A stretch of DNA of 64,000 nt from Comamonas testosteroni ATCC 11996 (GCF_000241525.1 NZ_AHIL01000002.1:1-64000); one strand, 5' to 3'. Positions 43,136-53,337 are shown, numbered from the stretch's first letter. Notes: a model not told the origin generated them from the letters alone. Translations and numbers: made by a program.

Positions 43136-44059
43136 CTAAAGCAGCTTGCCGGTATCGGACGTTCCCGCAGCGTCGATCACCAGCAGCTGCACCAGCTCCT
43201 TGGCAAAACTGGGCAACGCATCCAGGCTGCGCATGCAGATCTGCATATCGCGTAGCGACCAGGCATCCGACAGCGGCACGATGGCGATGTTCATGACCGC
43301 CGCATGGCGGCTGGCCGCCGACTCAGGCAGCACGCCTACGCCCACGCCGGACTCGATCATGCGGCAAGCCGTCTCGAAGTTGCCGACCTGGATGCGCTGC
43401 TTGATGGGCTTGTGCAGATGGTCCGAGGCCTGACGCAGAAAAGCATGGATGGCGCTGGACTCGTGCAGGCCCACATAGTCCAGATCCAGCGTGTCGGAAA
43501 ACGCCAGCTGCATCTCCCCATCCAGCGCATGCCCCTTGGGCACCACCAACACCAGCCTGTCCTTGCGATAGGGCAGGGTTTCCAGGTTCTCTGTACGCAC
43601 CAGACCGGCCACGATGCCGATGTCGGTCTGCCCTTCGGTCACGGCGCGCACGATGTCGTGGGACAGACGCTCGCGCAGATCCACATTCACATCCGGATTG
43701 CGGCCCAGAAACTCGCGCAATACCGGCGGCAGGAATTCGCTCAGCGAGGTGGTGTTGGCATACACGCGCAGATGGCCCTTGATGCCACGCACATACTCCT
43801 GCATGTCACCACGCAGATGCTCGATCTGGCTGAGCACCATGCGCGCATGGGTCACAAACGCCTGGCCGGGCGGCGTCAGGGTCACGCCCTGGCTGGTGCG
43901 ATAGAGCAGCTTGGTGCCGATGCTGTCTTCCAGATTCTTGATGCGCGTGCTGGCAGCCGGCAGCGAAATGCACGAGAGCTCGGCGCCACGAGTCATGCTG
44001 TTGGCCTCCGCGATATGGGTCATCAAGCGCAGGTCTACGAGGTCAAAGTGCATGGACAT
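43136..44059 (-). CDS. LysR-family transcriptional regulator
   Basis: This 307-residue regulator has an N-terminal HTH (about residues 8-65; LRLMTHIAEANSMTRGAELS then ASTRIKNLEDSIG) and a two-lobed ligand domain (HLRVYANTTSLSEFLPPVL onward). The ATG at 44059 gives MSMHFDLVDL; the other in-frame ATG is two codons later. It is divergent from the CaiB-type gene at 44217 and next to the end of the rightward block, so it may control either or both. A T-N11-A box in the divergent gap is possible but not clear. Confidence 0.9.
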   Translation of the reverse strand: MSMHFDLVDLRLMTHIAEANSMTRGAELSCISLPAASTRIKNLEDSIGTKLLYRTSQGVTLTPPGQAFVTHARMVLSQIEHLRGDMQEYVRGIKGHLRVYANTTSLSEFLPPVLREFLGRNPDVNVDLRERLSHDIVRAVTEGQTDIGIVAGLVRTENLETLPYRKDRLVLVVPKGHALDGEMQLAFSDTLDLDYVGLHESSAIHAFLRQASDHLHKPIKQRIQVGNFETACRMIESGVGVGVLPESAASRHAAVMNIAIVPLSDAWSLRDMQICMRSLDALPSFAKELVQLLVIDAAGTSDTGKLL

Positions 44060-44216
44060 GGCTTCATTGTATGAACGCAGCCAGTGATCGGCTGTCGCGG
44101 ATTGGCGCGGCTGGCCCGGATAAACCCGGCTTCCACAAATGCGAAACACGCGGCGGCCAGGCTTGCCTACGATGGCTGCCAGCCTCTTTTCGGACTCGAG
44201 CCCTCTTTCCACATCC

Positions 44217-45500
44217 ATGACTGCTGCTGCCCCTGCCTCTTCTGACACTGCCCGCACCGGTGCCCTGAGCCATCTGCGCGTGCTGGACCTCTCCCGCGTG
44301 CTCGCCGGCCCTTGGTGCACGCAGAATCTGGCCGATATGGGCGCCGACGTGATCAAGATCGAAAAGCCCGGCGAAGGCGATGACACCCGCCACTGGGGCC
44401 CGCCCTTTTTTGGCGATGCACTGGGCGATGCATCTGCACATGCCTGCTATTTCGCGGCCTGCAACCGCAACAAGCGCTCGGTCACGGTCGACATGGCAAC
44501 CCCGGAAGGCCAGGCCATCATTCGCGAGCTGGCCAAGGACAGCGACATCGTTGTCGAGAACTTCAAGACCGGAGGCCTGCAGCGCTACGGCCTGGACTAC
44601 GCCAGCCTTGCGGCGCTCAATCCCCGTTTGATCTACTGCTCCGTCACCGGCTTCGGCCATACCGGGCCCTATGCGCCGCGCGCAGGTTACGACCTGCTGA
44701 TCCAGGCCATGAGCGGTCTGATGAGCATCACCGGCCGCGCGGACAGCGAGCCCGGCAGCGGCCCCTTGCGCGTGGGTGTGGCCGTGATCGATCTGTTCAC
44801 CGGCATGTATGCCACCAGCGCCATTCTGAGCGCGCTGGAAGCACGTCACCACACGGGCCGGGGCCAGCATATCGATATGGCGCTGCTGGACGTGGCCATG
44901 GCAGTGCTGGCCAATCAAGGCACAGGTTTCCTAAACACCGGGAGCATTCCGGGCCGCCAGGGCAACACCCACCCCAGCGTGGTTCCTTATCAGGACTTTC
45001 CCACGGCCGACGGCAATATGCTGCTAGCGATAGGCAACGACGGCCAGTTCGCACGCTTTTGCGAAGCGGCCGGCGTGGCCTGGCACCAGGACGCGCGCTT
45101 CACCACGAACGCGGGCCGGGTCATTCACCGCGTGGAGATGGTGACCATGATGTCCGAGCTGACCGTCAGCCGCAGCACGGCCGACTGGATCGCGCTGCTG
45201 GAAGCCCGCGCCGTGCCCTGCGGCCCCATCAACAACATCCATCAGGCCTTTGAAGACCCCCAAGTGCAGGCACGTGGCCTACGCATCACGCAGCAGCGCT
45301 ACCCGGATGGACAGCTGCCGCAGGGCGAATGCATCAACCAGGTGGTCACCACGGCCAGCCCTTTGCGCCTGTCCGACACTCCGGCAACACTGCGTTATGC
45401 GCCTCCAGCCCTGGGCCAGCACACCGAGGAGGTGTTGCGTGAAAGACTGCAGCTCGACGCTGCGCAACTGCAGGCGCTGCGCGAAAAACAGGTCTTCTAG
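44217..45500 (+). CDS. CaiB/BaiF (class III) CoA-transferase
   Basis: This 427-residue CoA-transferase has LRVLDLSRVLAGPWCTQ, ADMGADVIKIEKPGEGDDTR, the catalytic Asp in RAGYDLLIQAMSG (about residue 157) and GVAVIDLFTGMYA. It resembles formyl/succinyl-CoA-type transferases. Several in-frame ATGs exist upstream; 44217 was chosen from the start of the conserved part. It is divergent from a LysR gene that may regulate it. It could activate the acid of the adjacent pathway. Confidence 0.88.
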   Translation: MTAAAPASSDTARTGALSHLRVLDLSRVLAGPWCTQNLADMGADVIKIEKPGEGDDTRHWGPPFFGDALGDASAHACYFAACNRNKRSVTVDMATPEGQAIIRELAKDSDIVVENFKTGGLQRYGLDYASLAALNPRLIYCSVTGFGHTGPYAPRAGYDLLIQAMSGLMSITGRADSEPGSGPLRVGVAVIDLFTGMYATSAILSALEARHHTGRGQHIDMALLDVAMAVLANQGTGFLNTGSIPGRQGNTHPSVVPYQDFPTADGNMLLAIGNDGQFARFCEAAGVAWHQDARFTTNAGRVIHRVEMVTMMSELTVSRSTADWIALLEARAVPCGPINNIHQAFEDPQVQARGLRITQQRYPDGQLPQGECINQVVTTASPLRLSDTPATLRYAPPALGQHTEEVLRERLQLDAAQLQALREKQVF

Positions 45501-45550
45501 CTTCGGAGGACCACACCATACCTTGCTGGGTAGCCCGCGCCTGGTCCGGG

Positions 45551-46618
45551 CTAAGCCGAAGTCGCCGCATCCAGCTCCTGCGCCAGCGTGTGCACGAGTT
45601 CGGCAGCAGGCATGGCGCGAGCCAGCGGTGCGCCCTGGCCGGCCCAGTGCGCGGCATAGTCGCTGCAGCCCTGCGCGCTGGCGGCCTGGTGCAGCGCCTT
45701 GCCTGCGTCATACACCATGGGATAGGCGGGCAGTGCTCCAGCATAGTCTCGTCCCAGCTGGTGCAGACGGTTGAACATGCCGCGCGCAGGACGGCCGGAA
45801 ATGGCGGCGGTGATGGCCGTGTGCTGCGCGCTGTCGCCTTGCAGCTCGGCGCGGTAGGCCTGGCTGGCTGCGGATTCTGGACAGAGGATGAAGGCCGTTC
45901 CCATCTGCACGGCACAGGCTCCGAGCTGCAAAGCGGCAGCGATGCCTGCACCGTCCATGATGCCGCCAGCGGCGACCACGGGCAGACGGGACTCGCGCGC
46001 CAGCAGCCGCACCAGCGCCATGGTTCCCAGCAGCCTGTCCTGCTCGGGCACGAAAGCGCCGCGATGGCCGCCCGCCTCCATGCCCTGGGCCACGATCACA
46101 TCCACCCCGGCCTGCTCGATCTGGCGCGCCTCATCGAGACTGGTGGCACAGGCCAGCGTGGTGATGCCGGCCGCGCGCAAGGCATCGACAAAGCCCTGCT
46201 CCGGCAGACCAAAATGAAAGCTCACCACGGCGGGATGCAGCTCCAGCAGCATGGCCTGCAATCGCGCATTGCCCAGCGCTGACTCGTAGATGCAGCGCAG
46301 GCCAGACGGCACGGACACGCCGTAGCGCTCGAACTCCGGCGCCAGATAGCGCAGCCACTGCGCTTCGCGCTCTGCATCTGCTGCTGGTGCACGGTGACAG
46401 AAGAGGTTGACGTTGAAGGGGTGATTGGTCAGCGCACGCGTCTGTTCAATGTGCTGGCGCGCCTGCTCGAGGCCGTAGGCGCCTATGCCGACCGAACCCA
46501 GGGCGTATGCATTGCTCACGGCAGCCGCCAGCTGCGGGGTCGAGGTCCCGGCCATCGGGGCCTGAATGATGGGATGCTGCAGACCCAGGCCTGTCATCCA
46601 CAAAGGTAGTTTGCTCAT
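45551..46618 (-). CDS. Nitronate monooxygenase-family flavoprotein
   Basis: This 355-residue FMN-dependent TIM-barrel oxidase has PIIQAPMAG (17-25), [33 protein letters not shown] and [11 protein letters not shown], as in class I nitronate monooxygenases and FabK-like enoyl reductases. AGGAG lies before the ATG at 46618. It is followed on the same strand, upstream, by the MFS gene. A role in detoxifying nitronates (e.g. propionate 3-nitronate) is usual for the family. Confidence 0.88.
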   Translation of the reverse strand: MSKLPLWMTGLGLQHPIIQAPMAGTSTPQLAAAVSNAYALGSVGIGAYGLEQARQHIEQTRALTNHPFNVNLFCHRAPAADAEREAQWLRYLAPEFERYGVSVPSGLRCIYESALGNARLQAMLLELHPAVVSFHFGLPEQGFVDALRAAGITTLACATSLDEARQIEQAGVDVIVAQGMEAGGHRGAFVPEQDRLLGTMALVRLLARESRLPVVAAGGIMDGAGIAAALQLGACAVQMGTAFILCPESAASQAYRAELQGDSAQHTAITAAISGRPARGMFNRLHQLGRDYAGALPAYPMVYDAGKALHQAASAQGCSDYAAHWAGQGAPLARAMPAAELVHTLAQELDAATSA

Positions 46619-46652
46619 CGTGCGTCTCCTGGTTCTCACTTCTCGATATGGA

Positions 46653-47834
46653 TCATTGCGCCGCGCGGGCCAGGCGGCTGGAGGCCACCAGCAGCGCCCC
46701 GAGGCCCAGCGCCGCGCAGCCCAGCACGAACAGCTGGCGATAGCTGCCGCTGCTGGCGTAGACAAATGCCATCAGATAGCCGGAGCTGGCCTGCAACAGC
46801 GCAAATGCCGCCGTGGCATAGCCCCACATTTTCTTGTGCTGGCCGGGGCCGATGAGCTGCATCAGATAACCCGAGGTGATGGCCGCCATGCCCGGTGACA
46901 GCGCCCCCACCACAAAACCCGACAGCGCATGACCGCCGAAACCGGCCCAGACCAGCGGCAGGCCGATGGCCACGGCCTTGAGGGCATAGGCGCCCGTGGT
47001 CGTTCCCCACCAGCCCCAGCGCGTGGCACAGTAGGCCGCACACAGCGGCCCGATCATCGCGCCAAGCCCGAAGAATGCCCATTGCGTCGAAGCATAGGCG
47101 CCGCCCAGCTGCAGCTCGCGATCCAGGTAGTCCACCCAGAACACGGTGTGCGGCACAAAGCCGAAGGCGTCGCAGGCATAGGCGGTCAACACCAGGATCA
47201 CCGCCAGGCTCCATGGCGTTGCACCGGAAGTTGCGGCCGTCGCCGTGGGCTGGACCGCCACCGGCGCATTCAGCGGGATCTGGCGCGCAGCATGCCAGCC
47301 GCTGTAGAGCGCCAGCGCACATAGCGCCGTCAGCGCCCACCAGACGGCGCTCAGGCTGCTGCGCGCAAACATGGGCACCAGGGTGGCGGCCAGCAAGGCG
47401 CCCACGCCAATGCCGCAGAACATCAGCGGGCCCAGCGTGGCACGGCGCTGCGGCGCGGCCGCAGCCATGGCCACCGAAGGGCCCAGCACCATCAGCGCGG
47501 CCCCGGCAATGCCAGAGATCAGCCGCCAGACAAAGAACAGGGCCATGGGCTGGGGCAGGCTGCAGCCGGCAAAGCTCAGCATTACGGCCACCCAGCAGAT
47601 CACCAGCACGCGCAGCGCGCCCATGCGCTCGGCCAGCGGCGCGGCGACCAGAGCCCCGATCAGATAGCCGAGCAGATTGGCTGCCCCCAGATAAGCCACC
47701 TGCTCGCCGCTGAACCAGCCCGCATGCACCATCTGCGGCATCAGCGCCGTATAGGCGAAACGGGCCAGACCGACGCCGCTCAGGGTGGCCATGAAGCCGG
47801 TCAACAGCAGGGGAAGTTCTTTGCGTTCGATCAC
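46653..47834 (-). CDS. MFS transporter (YbfB/YjiJ family)
   Basis: This 393-residue membrane protein has 12 predicted helices with no signal peptide. [17 protein letters not shown] near the start, [17 protein letters not shown] between helices 2 and 3, and a glycine-rich middle are typical of YbfB/YjiJ carriers. It would be an inner-membrane exporter or importer; no substrate is known. It shares a strand with the nitronate monooxygenase gene and is divergent from the LysR gene at 47943. Confidence 0.88.
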   Translation of the reverse strand: MIERKELPLLLTGFMATLSGVGLARFAYTALMPQMVHAGWFSGEQVAYLGAANLLGYLIGALVAAPLAERMGALRVLVICWVAVMLSFAGCSLPQPMALFFVWRLISGIAGAALMVLGPSVAMAAAAPQRRATLGPLMFCGIGVGALLAATLVPMFARSSLSAVWWALTALCALALYSGWHAARQIPLNAPVAVQPTATAATSGATPWSLAVILVLTAYACDAFGFVPHTVFWVDYLDRELQLGGAYASTQWAFFGLGAMIGPLCAAYCATRWGWWGTTTGAYALKAVAIGLPLVWAGFGGHALSGFVVGALSPGMAAITSGYLMQLIGPGQHKKMWGYATAAFALLQASSGYLMAFVYASSGSYRQLFVLGCAALGLGALLVASSRLARAAQ

Positions 47835-47942
47835 AGCTCGGGTTCCAGGGAAATTTGCATCAAGCCTAATCGCTGCGACTCGATCATGTCCAATGATTCA
47901 AAATGATGACTTGCATCTCAATTCAAGATATTGGAGCCGCAT

Positions 47943-48872
47943 ATGCAACTCAAATCCCTGCGCATGTTCGAAGCGGTCTGCGAAAGCGGCAGCTTTGGTG
48001 CCGCTGCCCAGCGGCTGCACACCGTGCAATCCAATGTCACTGCCCATATCAAAAAGCTCGAGGATGAAGCAGGCGTGCAGTTGCTGATGCGGGCCAGCCC
48101 GGTCTTTCCCACTCCGGCCGGACGCACGCTGCTGGAGTCCGCACGGCAGATGCTGCAGTCGCACGACCAGGTGCTGGCCATGCTGCAAGCCCGGCAGTTT
48201 GCAGCCGGCCAGGTCAAGGGCGCCTTGCGCATAGGCTCGATGGAAACCACGGCCGCACTGCGTCTGCCGCCCCTGCTGGCCGAGTTGCGCAGGCTGCATC
48301 CGGATATCGACCTGGAGCTGGACGCCCAGCCCACGGCCGCATTGCTGATGGAGCTGGCGGCCGGTCGCATCGACTGTGCCTTCATCAACGGTGCAGCACC
48401 ACAGAGCGAGCTGCAATCCTGGCCCGTGTTCCGCGAAGAGCTGGTGCTGGTCAGCGGACAGCCGCTGACGCGCTTCCCCAGCGCCGCAGAGTTCAGCAGC
48501 GCCGTGTTTCTGGCCTTTCGCCAGGGCTGCAGCTATCGCCAGCGGATCGAGCTGCTGATGGCCTCTATGGGTGTGACGGCGGTACGCATCATGGAGTTGG
48601 GCATGCTGGACACCATCCTCGGCTGCGTGGCCGCCGGCATGGGCTATGCACTGCTGTCGCGCTCTCTGGTCGAAGCCCAGCAGCAGCGCTTTGGCGTGCA
48701 CTGGATGACTCTGCCCGGCAAGAGCGGGCAGGAGCTGGCCTTTGTCGACACCTGTTTTGTGACTGCTGCCGTACAAGGCTGGTCGCCGGCACTGCATGCA
48801 TTTGCGCAGGTACTGTGTGTCCATCCGCATGCCACACAGGCACAGCCCGTGGCGCTGGCTCTTGCCGCCTGA
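47943..48872 (+). CDS. LysR-family transcriptional regulator
   Basis: This 309-residue LysR protein has the HTH at residues 5-62 (LRMFEAVCESGSFGAAAQRL, then VTAHIKKLEDEAG). A ligand domain follows, with KGALRIGSMETTAALRLPPLL. The ATG at 47943 was chosen over an upstream TTG. It is divergent from the MFS gene and probably regulates that transcript. A CTTG-N10-CAAG dyad (47910-47927) lies in the 108-bp gap and may be a binding site. Its stop is 13 bp before the comM stop. Confidence 0.9.
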   Translation: MQLKSLRMFEAVCESGSFGAAAQRLHTVQSNVTAHIKKLEDEAGVQLLMRASPVFPTPAGRTLLESARQMLQSHDQVLAMLQARQFAAGQVKGALRIGSMETTAALRLPPLLAELRRLHPDIDLELDAQPTAALLMELAAGRIDCAFINGAAPQSELQSWPVFREELVLVSGQPLTRFPSAAEFSSAVFLAFRQGCSYRQRIELLMASMGVTAVRIMELGMLDTILGCVAAGMGYALLSRSLVEAQQQRFGVHWMTLPGKSGQELAFVDTCFVTAAVQGWSPALHAFAQVLCVHPHATQAQPVALALAA

Positions 48873-48885
48873 GGGCGGCAGGACC

Positions 48886-50424
48886 TCACGGCTGCATCAG
48901 TGCGCGGCGGTATTGCAATGCCTCGGCCAGATGGGTTTGCGTGATGGCATCCGAGTCCGCCAGATCGGCAATGGTTCGCGCCACCTTCAAGGCCCGGTGC
49001 GTGCCGCGTGCCGACCAGCCAAGGCGCGCTGCGGCCTTGTGCGCAAAGGTCAGCGCCTCGGGCTCCAGCTGCAGATGCTTGTCGAGCTGCACCCCCTGCA
49101 ACTGATGATTGGGCAGGCCCTGACGCTGCAAGGCCTTGTCTCTGGCTGCACTCACGCGTTGCTGCACGGCAGTGCTGCTCTCGCCTTCGGGCGCTGCCAG
49201 AAGCTCCTCGGGCGACAGTGCCGCCACCTCAACATGCAGATCGATACGGTCCAGCAAGGGCCCGCTGATGCGCGCCTGATAGCGTGCCACCTGATCGGGC
49301 GAGCATCGACAGGCCCTCACGCGCGAGCCCCAGTAGCCGCAAGGGCAGGGGTTCATGGCTGCCACCAGCTGGAAACGGGCCGGAAACTCCGCCCTCTGCA
49401 CGGCCCGCACGATGGTGATGCGCCCGGTCTCCAGCGGCTCGCGCAAGGCCTCCAGGGCACTGCGCGCGAACTCGGGCAACTCGTCCAGAAAAAGCGCCCC
49501 GCAATGGGCATATGAAATCTCGCCAGGCCGGGGCGGAGAGCCGCCGCCGACCAGCGCGATGGAGCTGGCCGTGTGATGGGGAGCGGCAAACGGCCGCTGG
49601 CGCCACAACTGCGGCGTGAAACGACCGCTGAGGCTGGCAATGGCTGCGGCTTCGAGCGCTTCCTCATCGGTCATGCCGGGCAGCAAACCCGCAAAGCGCT
49701 GGGCCAGCATGGATTTCCCCGAACCCGGAGGACCGATCATCAGCACACCATGTGCGCCGGCAGCTGCAATTTCAAGCGCGCGCTTGGCCTGCATCTGGCC
49801 GCGCACCTCGCGCAGATCCAGCGACTGCAAAGAGGCTTCGGCAGGTCTGGAGTGCACCCGCTGCCAGCCCTCCGCGTCATCGCCCTGCTCCGCCAGGGTG
49901 GCGTCATGCGCGATGAACTGCCTGACCACATCCAGCAGATGCGCAGCGCTGAAGACTTCGATTGCCGGTACGAAAGCAGCCTCCAGCGCACTGTCCGGCG
50001 GCAACACCAGCCGCACACGGCGCTGCTGGCGCTGCAAGGCCAGCGCCGTTGCCAGGGCCCCGCGCACCGGGCGCAGCGCACCGGTCAGGGACAGCTCGCC
50101 CGCAAACTCATAGTCGGCAAGCCGCTGTGCATCGATCTGCCCACTGGCCGCCAGAATGCCCAGCGCTATCGGCAGGTCGAAGCGGCCGGAGTCCTTGGGC
50201 AGGTCTGCCGGAGCCAGGTTGACCGTGATGCGCTGGTTGTTCGGGAACTGCAACCCCGCATTGACGATGGCCGCGCGCACACGCTCGCGTGCCTCCTTGA
50301 CCTCCACATCCGCCAGACCCACCAGGGTGAACGAAGGCAGTCCGTTGGCCAGATGGACCTCCACAGTGACACGCGGGGCTGCCAGCCCCAGCAGCGCACG
50401 ACTTTGAACCAGAGCCAGACCCAT
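48886..50424 (-). CDS. comM: YifB/ComM-family Mg-chelatase-like AAA+ ATPase
   Basis: This 512-residue protein has an N-terminal Lon-protease-like domain (about residues 15-170, PRVTVEVHLANGLPSFTLVG), a Mg-chelatase AAA domain with Walker A GPPGSGKS, Walker B ALFLDELPEF, sensor NPCPCGYWG, and a C-terminal helical part. In ComM this helicase extends heteroduplex in natural transformation. The ATG at 50424 has a GGGGAGGGG site; a TTG six codons upstream is less likely. The gene is a single cistron on the minus strand. Confidence 0.92.
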   Translation of the reverse strand: MGLALVQSRALLGLAAPRVTVEVHLANGLPSFTLVGLADVEVKEARERVRAAIVNAGLQFPNNQRITVNLAPADLPKDSGRFDLPIALGILAASGQIDAQRLADYEFAGELSLTGALRPVRGALATALALQRQQRRVRLVLPPDSALEAAFVPAIEVFSAAHLLDVVRQFIAHDATLAEQGDDAEGWQRVHSRPAEASLQSLDLREVRGQMQAKRALEIAAAGAHGVLMIGPPGSGKSMLAQRFAGLLPGMTDEEALEAAAIASLSGRFTPQLWRQRPFAAPHHTASSIALVGGGSPPRPGEISYAHCGALFLDELPEFARSALEALREPLETGRITIVRAVQRAEFPARFQLVAAMNPCPCGYWGSRVRACRCSPDQVARYQARISGPLLDRIDLHVEVAALSPEELLAAPEGESSTAVQQRVSAARDKALQRQGLPNHQLQGVQLDKHLQLEPEALTFAHKAAARLGWSARGTHRALKVARTIADLADSDAITQTHLAEALQYRRALMQP

Positions 50425-50508
50425 CACGCCCCTCCCCTTCAAGCCGGACTGTAGAGCCTAGCGTATGCGCCAGCGGCTCAAACAGGCAATAGGGTTGTGC
50501 ACAGGCCG

Positions 50509-51057
50509 TCAGCCGGCGGCGTCATCGCGGGCGGGCTGTTTGCCCGCTGCCCGGCCACGACGTCGTTCGGCCTTGGGAAAGCTGCCCTGCTCCTGCATGA
50601 GCGCCGCCCTGGTGCGCACGCGCTCGAAGACCTGCGACAGCACCTCAAGCTCGTCATCGCTGACGTCGCCGAGCAGCTCCTGGTTGATCGCCTGTATCTG
50701 CGGAAACAGCTGGGTGTGCAGCGCCAGCCCGGCGTCCGTCAGCTGCACCATGGCCTGGCGCCCGTCGCCGGCCATGCCCTGCTTGTCCAGCAGCCCCTTG
50801 GCAATCAGCGTGGAGATGGTGCGCGAGGTGCGCGTGCGATCGAGCTGCGCCAGCTCTGCGAGCCCGGACGGCTGCATGGCGCCCTTGGTGGCCAGCAGGC
50901 CGATCATGCGCCACTCGCGCCGGGTGATGCCGAAGCCGCCCTCGCACAGGCGCACCACCATGGTCCCGGTCGAGCTCATCAGACGGGCCAGATGGTAGAG
51001 GAACAGATCGTCCAGCTCGGACGGCTGCCGCCAGGGGTGGCGCTGCGCCTTGGTCAT
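50509..51057 (-). CDS. MarR-family transcriptional regulator
   Basis: This 182-residue winged-helix regulator has recognition parts GGFGITRREWRMIGLLATKG, PSGLAELAQLDRTRTSRTIS and the wing DGRQAMVQL. It has a basic C-terminal tail (RRRGRAAGKQPAR). It is divergent from a Bug gene, with a strong dyad between the two (51086-51100), so it probably represses itself and the Bug/Bug/sulfatase genes until a ligand releases it. Confidence 0.88.
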   Translation of the reverse strand: MTKAQRHPWRQPSELDDLFLYHLARLMSSTGTMVVRLCEGGFGITRREWRMIGLLATKGAMQPSGLAELAQLDRTRTSRTISTLIAKGLLDKQGMAGDGRQAMVQLTDAGLALHTQLFPQIQAINQELLGDVSDDELEVLSQVFERVRTRAALMQEQGSFPKAERRRGRAAGKQPARDDAAG

Positions 51058-51085
51058 GGGTGTTTGTGGGTTTTCTCTAGGAATG

Positions 51086-51100
51086 ATGGATTAGATCCAT
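51086..51100. promoter_or_regulatory. Candidate MarR operator
   Basis: The perfect dyad ATGGAT-TAG-ATCCAT (51086-51100) lies 29 bp upstream of the MarR start and 49 bp from the divergent Bug start. Its size and place are typical for MarR sites. A second dyad CACTG-CTTA-CAGTG follows at 51109-51122. Confidence 0.6.
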
Positions 51101-51149
51101 TATCGAGTCACTGCTTACAGTGGCTCCAAAGAAAACGACAGGAGACACC

Positions 51150-52121
51150 ATGCCTTGCACCCGTATCGCCCGCCGCACTCTGGCCGGGCTGGCGGCCGCC
51201 GCGCTGCTCACGGCAGCCCATGCGGCCGACACCTGGCCCGCCAAGCCCATACGCATCATCGTTCCCACACCGCCCGCCGGCCCTTCCGACATCGCCGTGC
51301 GTCCGCTGGCCGCGGCCGTGCAGAAGGCGCTCGGGCAGGCCGTGATCGTGGAGAACCGGGCCGGTGCCAACGGCAATATCGGTGCGGCCGAGGTCGCCCG
51401 AGCCCCGGCCGACGGCTACACCTGGCTGTGGGCCATGGACCCGGTGCTCACCGTCAACAAGCATATCTACAGGAACATCGGCTACTCCAGCGATGCCATC
51501 GTGGTGCTCAATGCCGCCGCCAGGTTCTCGCAGACCCTGATCTGCAACCCCGGCCTCGGCTTCAAGTCCGTCAAGGACATGCTGGAGGCCGCCAAGACGC
51601 GCGAGCTGACCTATGCCACGGGCGGCGCGGGCTCTCCCGGCCATCTGGTCATGGAGTCGCTGCTGTCGGGCACCGGCGTGAAGATGGTGCATGTGCCCTA
51701 CAAGGGGCCGGCACCGGCCATGCAGGATCTGATGGGCGGTCAGGTGGACTGCGGCTTCCTGGCCGCACCCACGGTGCTGCCACAGATCCAGAGCGGCCGG
51801 GTCACCGCGCTGGCCACCACGGGGCGCACGCGCTCGCCCCTGCTGCCGGCGCTGCCCACGATTGCCGAGTCGGGCTACCCCGATTTCGACGGCACCTACT
51901 GGCTGCTGCTGGCGGCACCCAAGGGTGTTCCTGCCGATATCCAGAAGCGCTTTCTCGCCGCCATGGATGCCGCCATACGCTCGCCACAGCAGCAGGAGCG
52001 GGTCAAGGCCGTGGATATCGAGATGGTGGGCAGCAGTCCCGAGCAGGCCCAGGCCAGGGTGCGCGAGATCTCGGACAAATGGGAAGCGCTGGCCCGCAAG
52101 ATCAATCTGAAACCCGATTGA
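51150..52121 (+). CDS. Bug-family (TctC-like) substrate-binding protein
   Basis: This 323-residue periplasmic binding protein has a signal peptide of about 24 residues ending in AAHAADT. The motifs are [41 protein letters not shown] and HVPYKGPAPAMQDLMGGQV. The ATG at 51150 has AGGAGA. It is divergent from the MarR gene and followed by another Bug gene and a sulfatase, which suggests a sulfate ester or its acid as ligand. Confidence 0.92.
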   Translation: MPCTRIARRTLAGLAAAALLTAAHAADTWPAKPIRIIVPTPPAGPSDIAVRPLAAAVQKALGQAVIVENRAGANGNIGAAEVARAPADGYTWLWAMDPVLTVNKHIYRNIGYSSDAIVVLNAAARFSQTLICNPGLGFKSVKDMLEAAKTRELTYATGGAGSPGHLVMESLLSGTGVKMVHVPYKGPAPAMQDLMGGQVDCGFLAAPTVLPQIQSGRVTALATTGRTRSPLLPALPTIAESGYPDFDGTYWLLLAAPKGVPADIQKRFLAAMDAAIRSPQQQERVKAVDIEMVGSSPEQAQARVREISDKWEALARKINLKPD

Positions 52122-52244
52122 GGCAGCAGGCCCTGGCGCCGGCCATCTGAGCGGCTCAGGCCAGTGCCGGCACGCACTTACACTGCCCGCTTTTCCATCA
52201 GAAATGGCGCGAGCCCTCGGCTCGGATCACAGACCAGGAGAGAC

Positions 52245-53243
52245 ATGACGATGCAAAGAAGAATCTTCGGCAAGCTCGCGGCGGGGCTTGGCCTGAGCGC
52301 AGGATTGCTGGGCAGCGGCGCGCTGCAGGCCCAGGAGGCCCACGCCCTGTTTCCCAACAAGACACCGCTGCGCATGGTGGTCGGCTATCCGCCCGGTGGC
52401 GCCACCGACCGCGTGGCGCGCATCGTGGCCGACCGGCTGCAGGCCCGGCTGGGCAGCCCGGTCATCGTGGAAAACAAGCCCGGCGCGGGCGGCCGCCTGT
52501 CGGCCCAGTACGTGAAGAACGCGCCCGCCTCCCAGCCCGCCGTGCTGCTGGCCAATCCCGCCGTGATGGTGGTGGCGCCGCTGGTGTTCCCGGACTCGGG
52601 CTACGACCCGGAAAAGGACTTCCGCCCCATCAGCGAGGTCAACCGCTACGAGTTCGGTCTGGCAGTGGCCAGCGCCGTGCCCGTGAAGGAGCTGCCGCAC
52701 CTGCTGGCCTGGCTCAAGGCCAATCCGCAGCAGGCCAATTTCGGCGTGCCGGCCACGGGCAGCCTGCCGCACTTTTTCTCGCTGATGCTGGGCGAGGCCG
52801 CCAAGGTGCCGGTCGAGGTCGTGGGCTACAAGGGCTCAGGCCCGCTGCTCACGGACCTGATGGGCGGGCAGATCCCCATTGCCGTGGACACCCTGGACAC
52901 CCAGATCGCCCAGCACGAAGCGGGCAAGCTGCGCGTGCTGGCCACCTCGGGCGAGCGCCGCAGCACCATGGCGCCTGGCATTCCCACACTCAAGGAGCTG
53001 GGCGTGAACCTGGTCGGCACGGGCTGGAATACCTTGTTCGCGCCGCAAAGCATGGCGCCAGCCACGGTGCAGCGCCTGTCGCAGCTGGTGCAGGAGGTGA
53101 TGAAGGAAGCCGACACGCAGCACAAGTTCGCCGCCTCCAACCTGGTGCCCGTGGTCAGCAGCGCGCAGGAGACGGAAAAAATGCTCAAGGCCTATCGCGC
53201 GCAATGGTCGCCGGTGGTGCAGCGCTCGGGCTTCAAGCCCTGA
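52245..53243 (+). CDS. Bug-family (TctC-like) substrate-binding protein
   Basis: This 332-residue periplasmic binding protein has a signal peptide of about 30 residues ending LQAQEA. MVVGYPPGGATDRVAR and VIVENKPGAGGRLSAQ are present, and the ligand block is VVGYKGSGPLLTDLMGGQI. It departs from the usual ARAPADGYT, reading KNAPASQPAVLL. AGGAG lies four bases before the ATG at 52245 and ten before the ATG at 52251, so either start is possible. Confidence 0.92.
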   Translation: MTMQRRIFGKLAAGLGLSAGLLGSGALQAQEAHALFPNKTPLRMVVGYPPGGATDRVARIVADRLQARLGSPVIVENKPGAGGRLSAQYVKNAPASQPAVLLANPAVMVVAPLVFPDSGYDPEKDFRPISEVNRYEFGLAVASAVPVKELPHLLAWLKANPQQANFGVPATGSLPHFFSLMLGEAAKVPVEVVGYKGSGPLLTDLMGGQIPIAVDTLDTQIAQHEAGKLRVLATSGERRSTMAPGIPTLKELGVNLVGTGWNTLFAPQSMAPATVQRLSQLVQEVMKEADTQHKFAASNLVPVVSSAQETEKMLKAYRAQWSPVVQRSGFKP

Positions 53244-53249
53244 TATTTG

Positions 53250-53337
53250 AGGAGCACCTATCGCTTGCCACCAAACATTTTCATCATCAAATCTATTCAG
53301 AATCCTTGCATAGCAAGCGATAGAAGCTCCTATTTTT
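53250..53337 (+). terminator. Long imperfect hairpin with T run after the second Bug gene
   Basis: The arms AGGAGCACCTATCGCTTGC (53250-53268) and GCAAGCGATAGAAGCTCCT (53313-53331) pair apart from three central bases and are followed by ATTTTTG. The 44-base loop is long. The sequence looks like a Comamonadaceae intergenic repeat that can also end transcription. Confidence 0.55.

Noticed and set aside
45551-46618. Calling the flavoprotein a FabK enoyl-ACP reductase
   Set aside because: No fatty acid synthesis genes are near, and the motifs ([21 protein letters not shown]) fit nitronate monooxygenases better.
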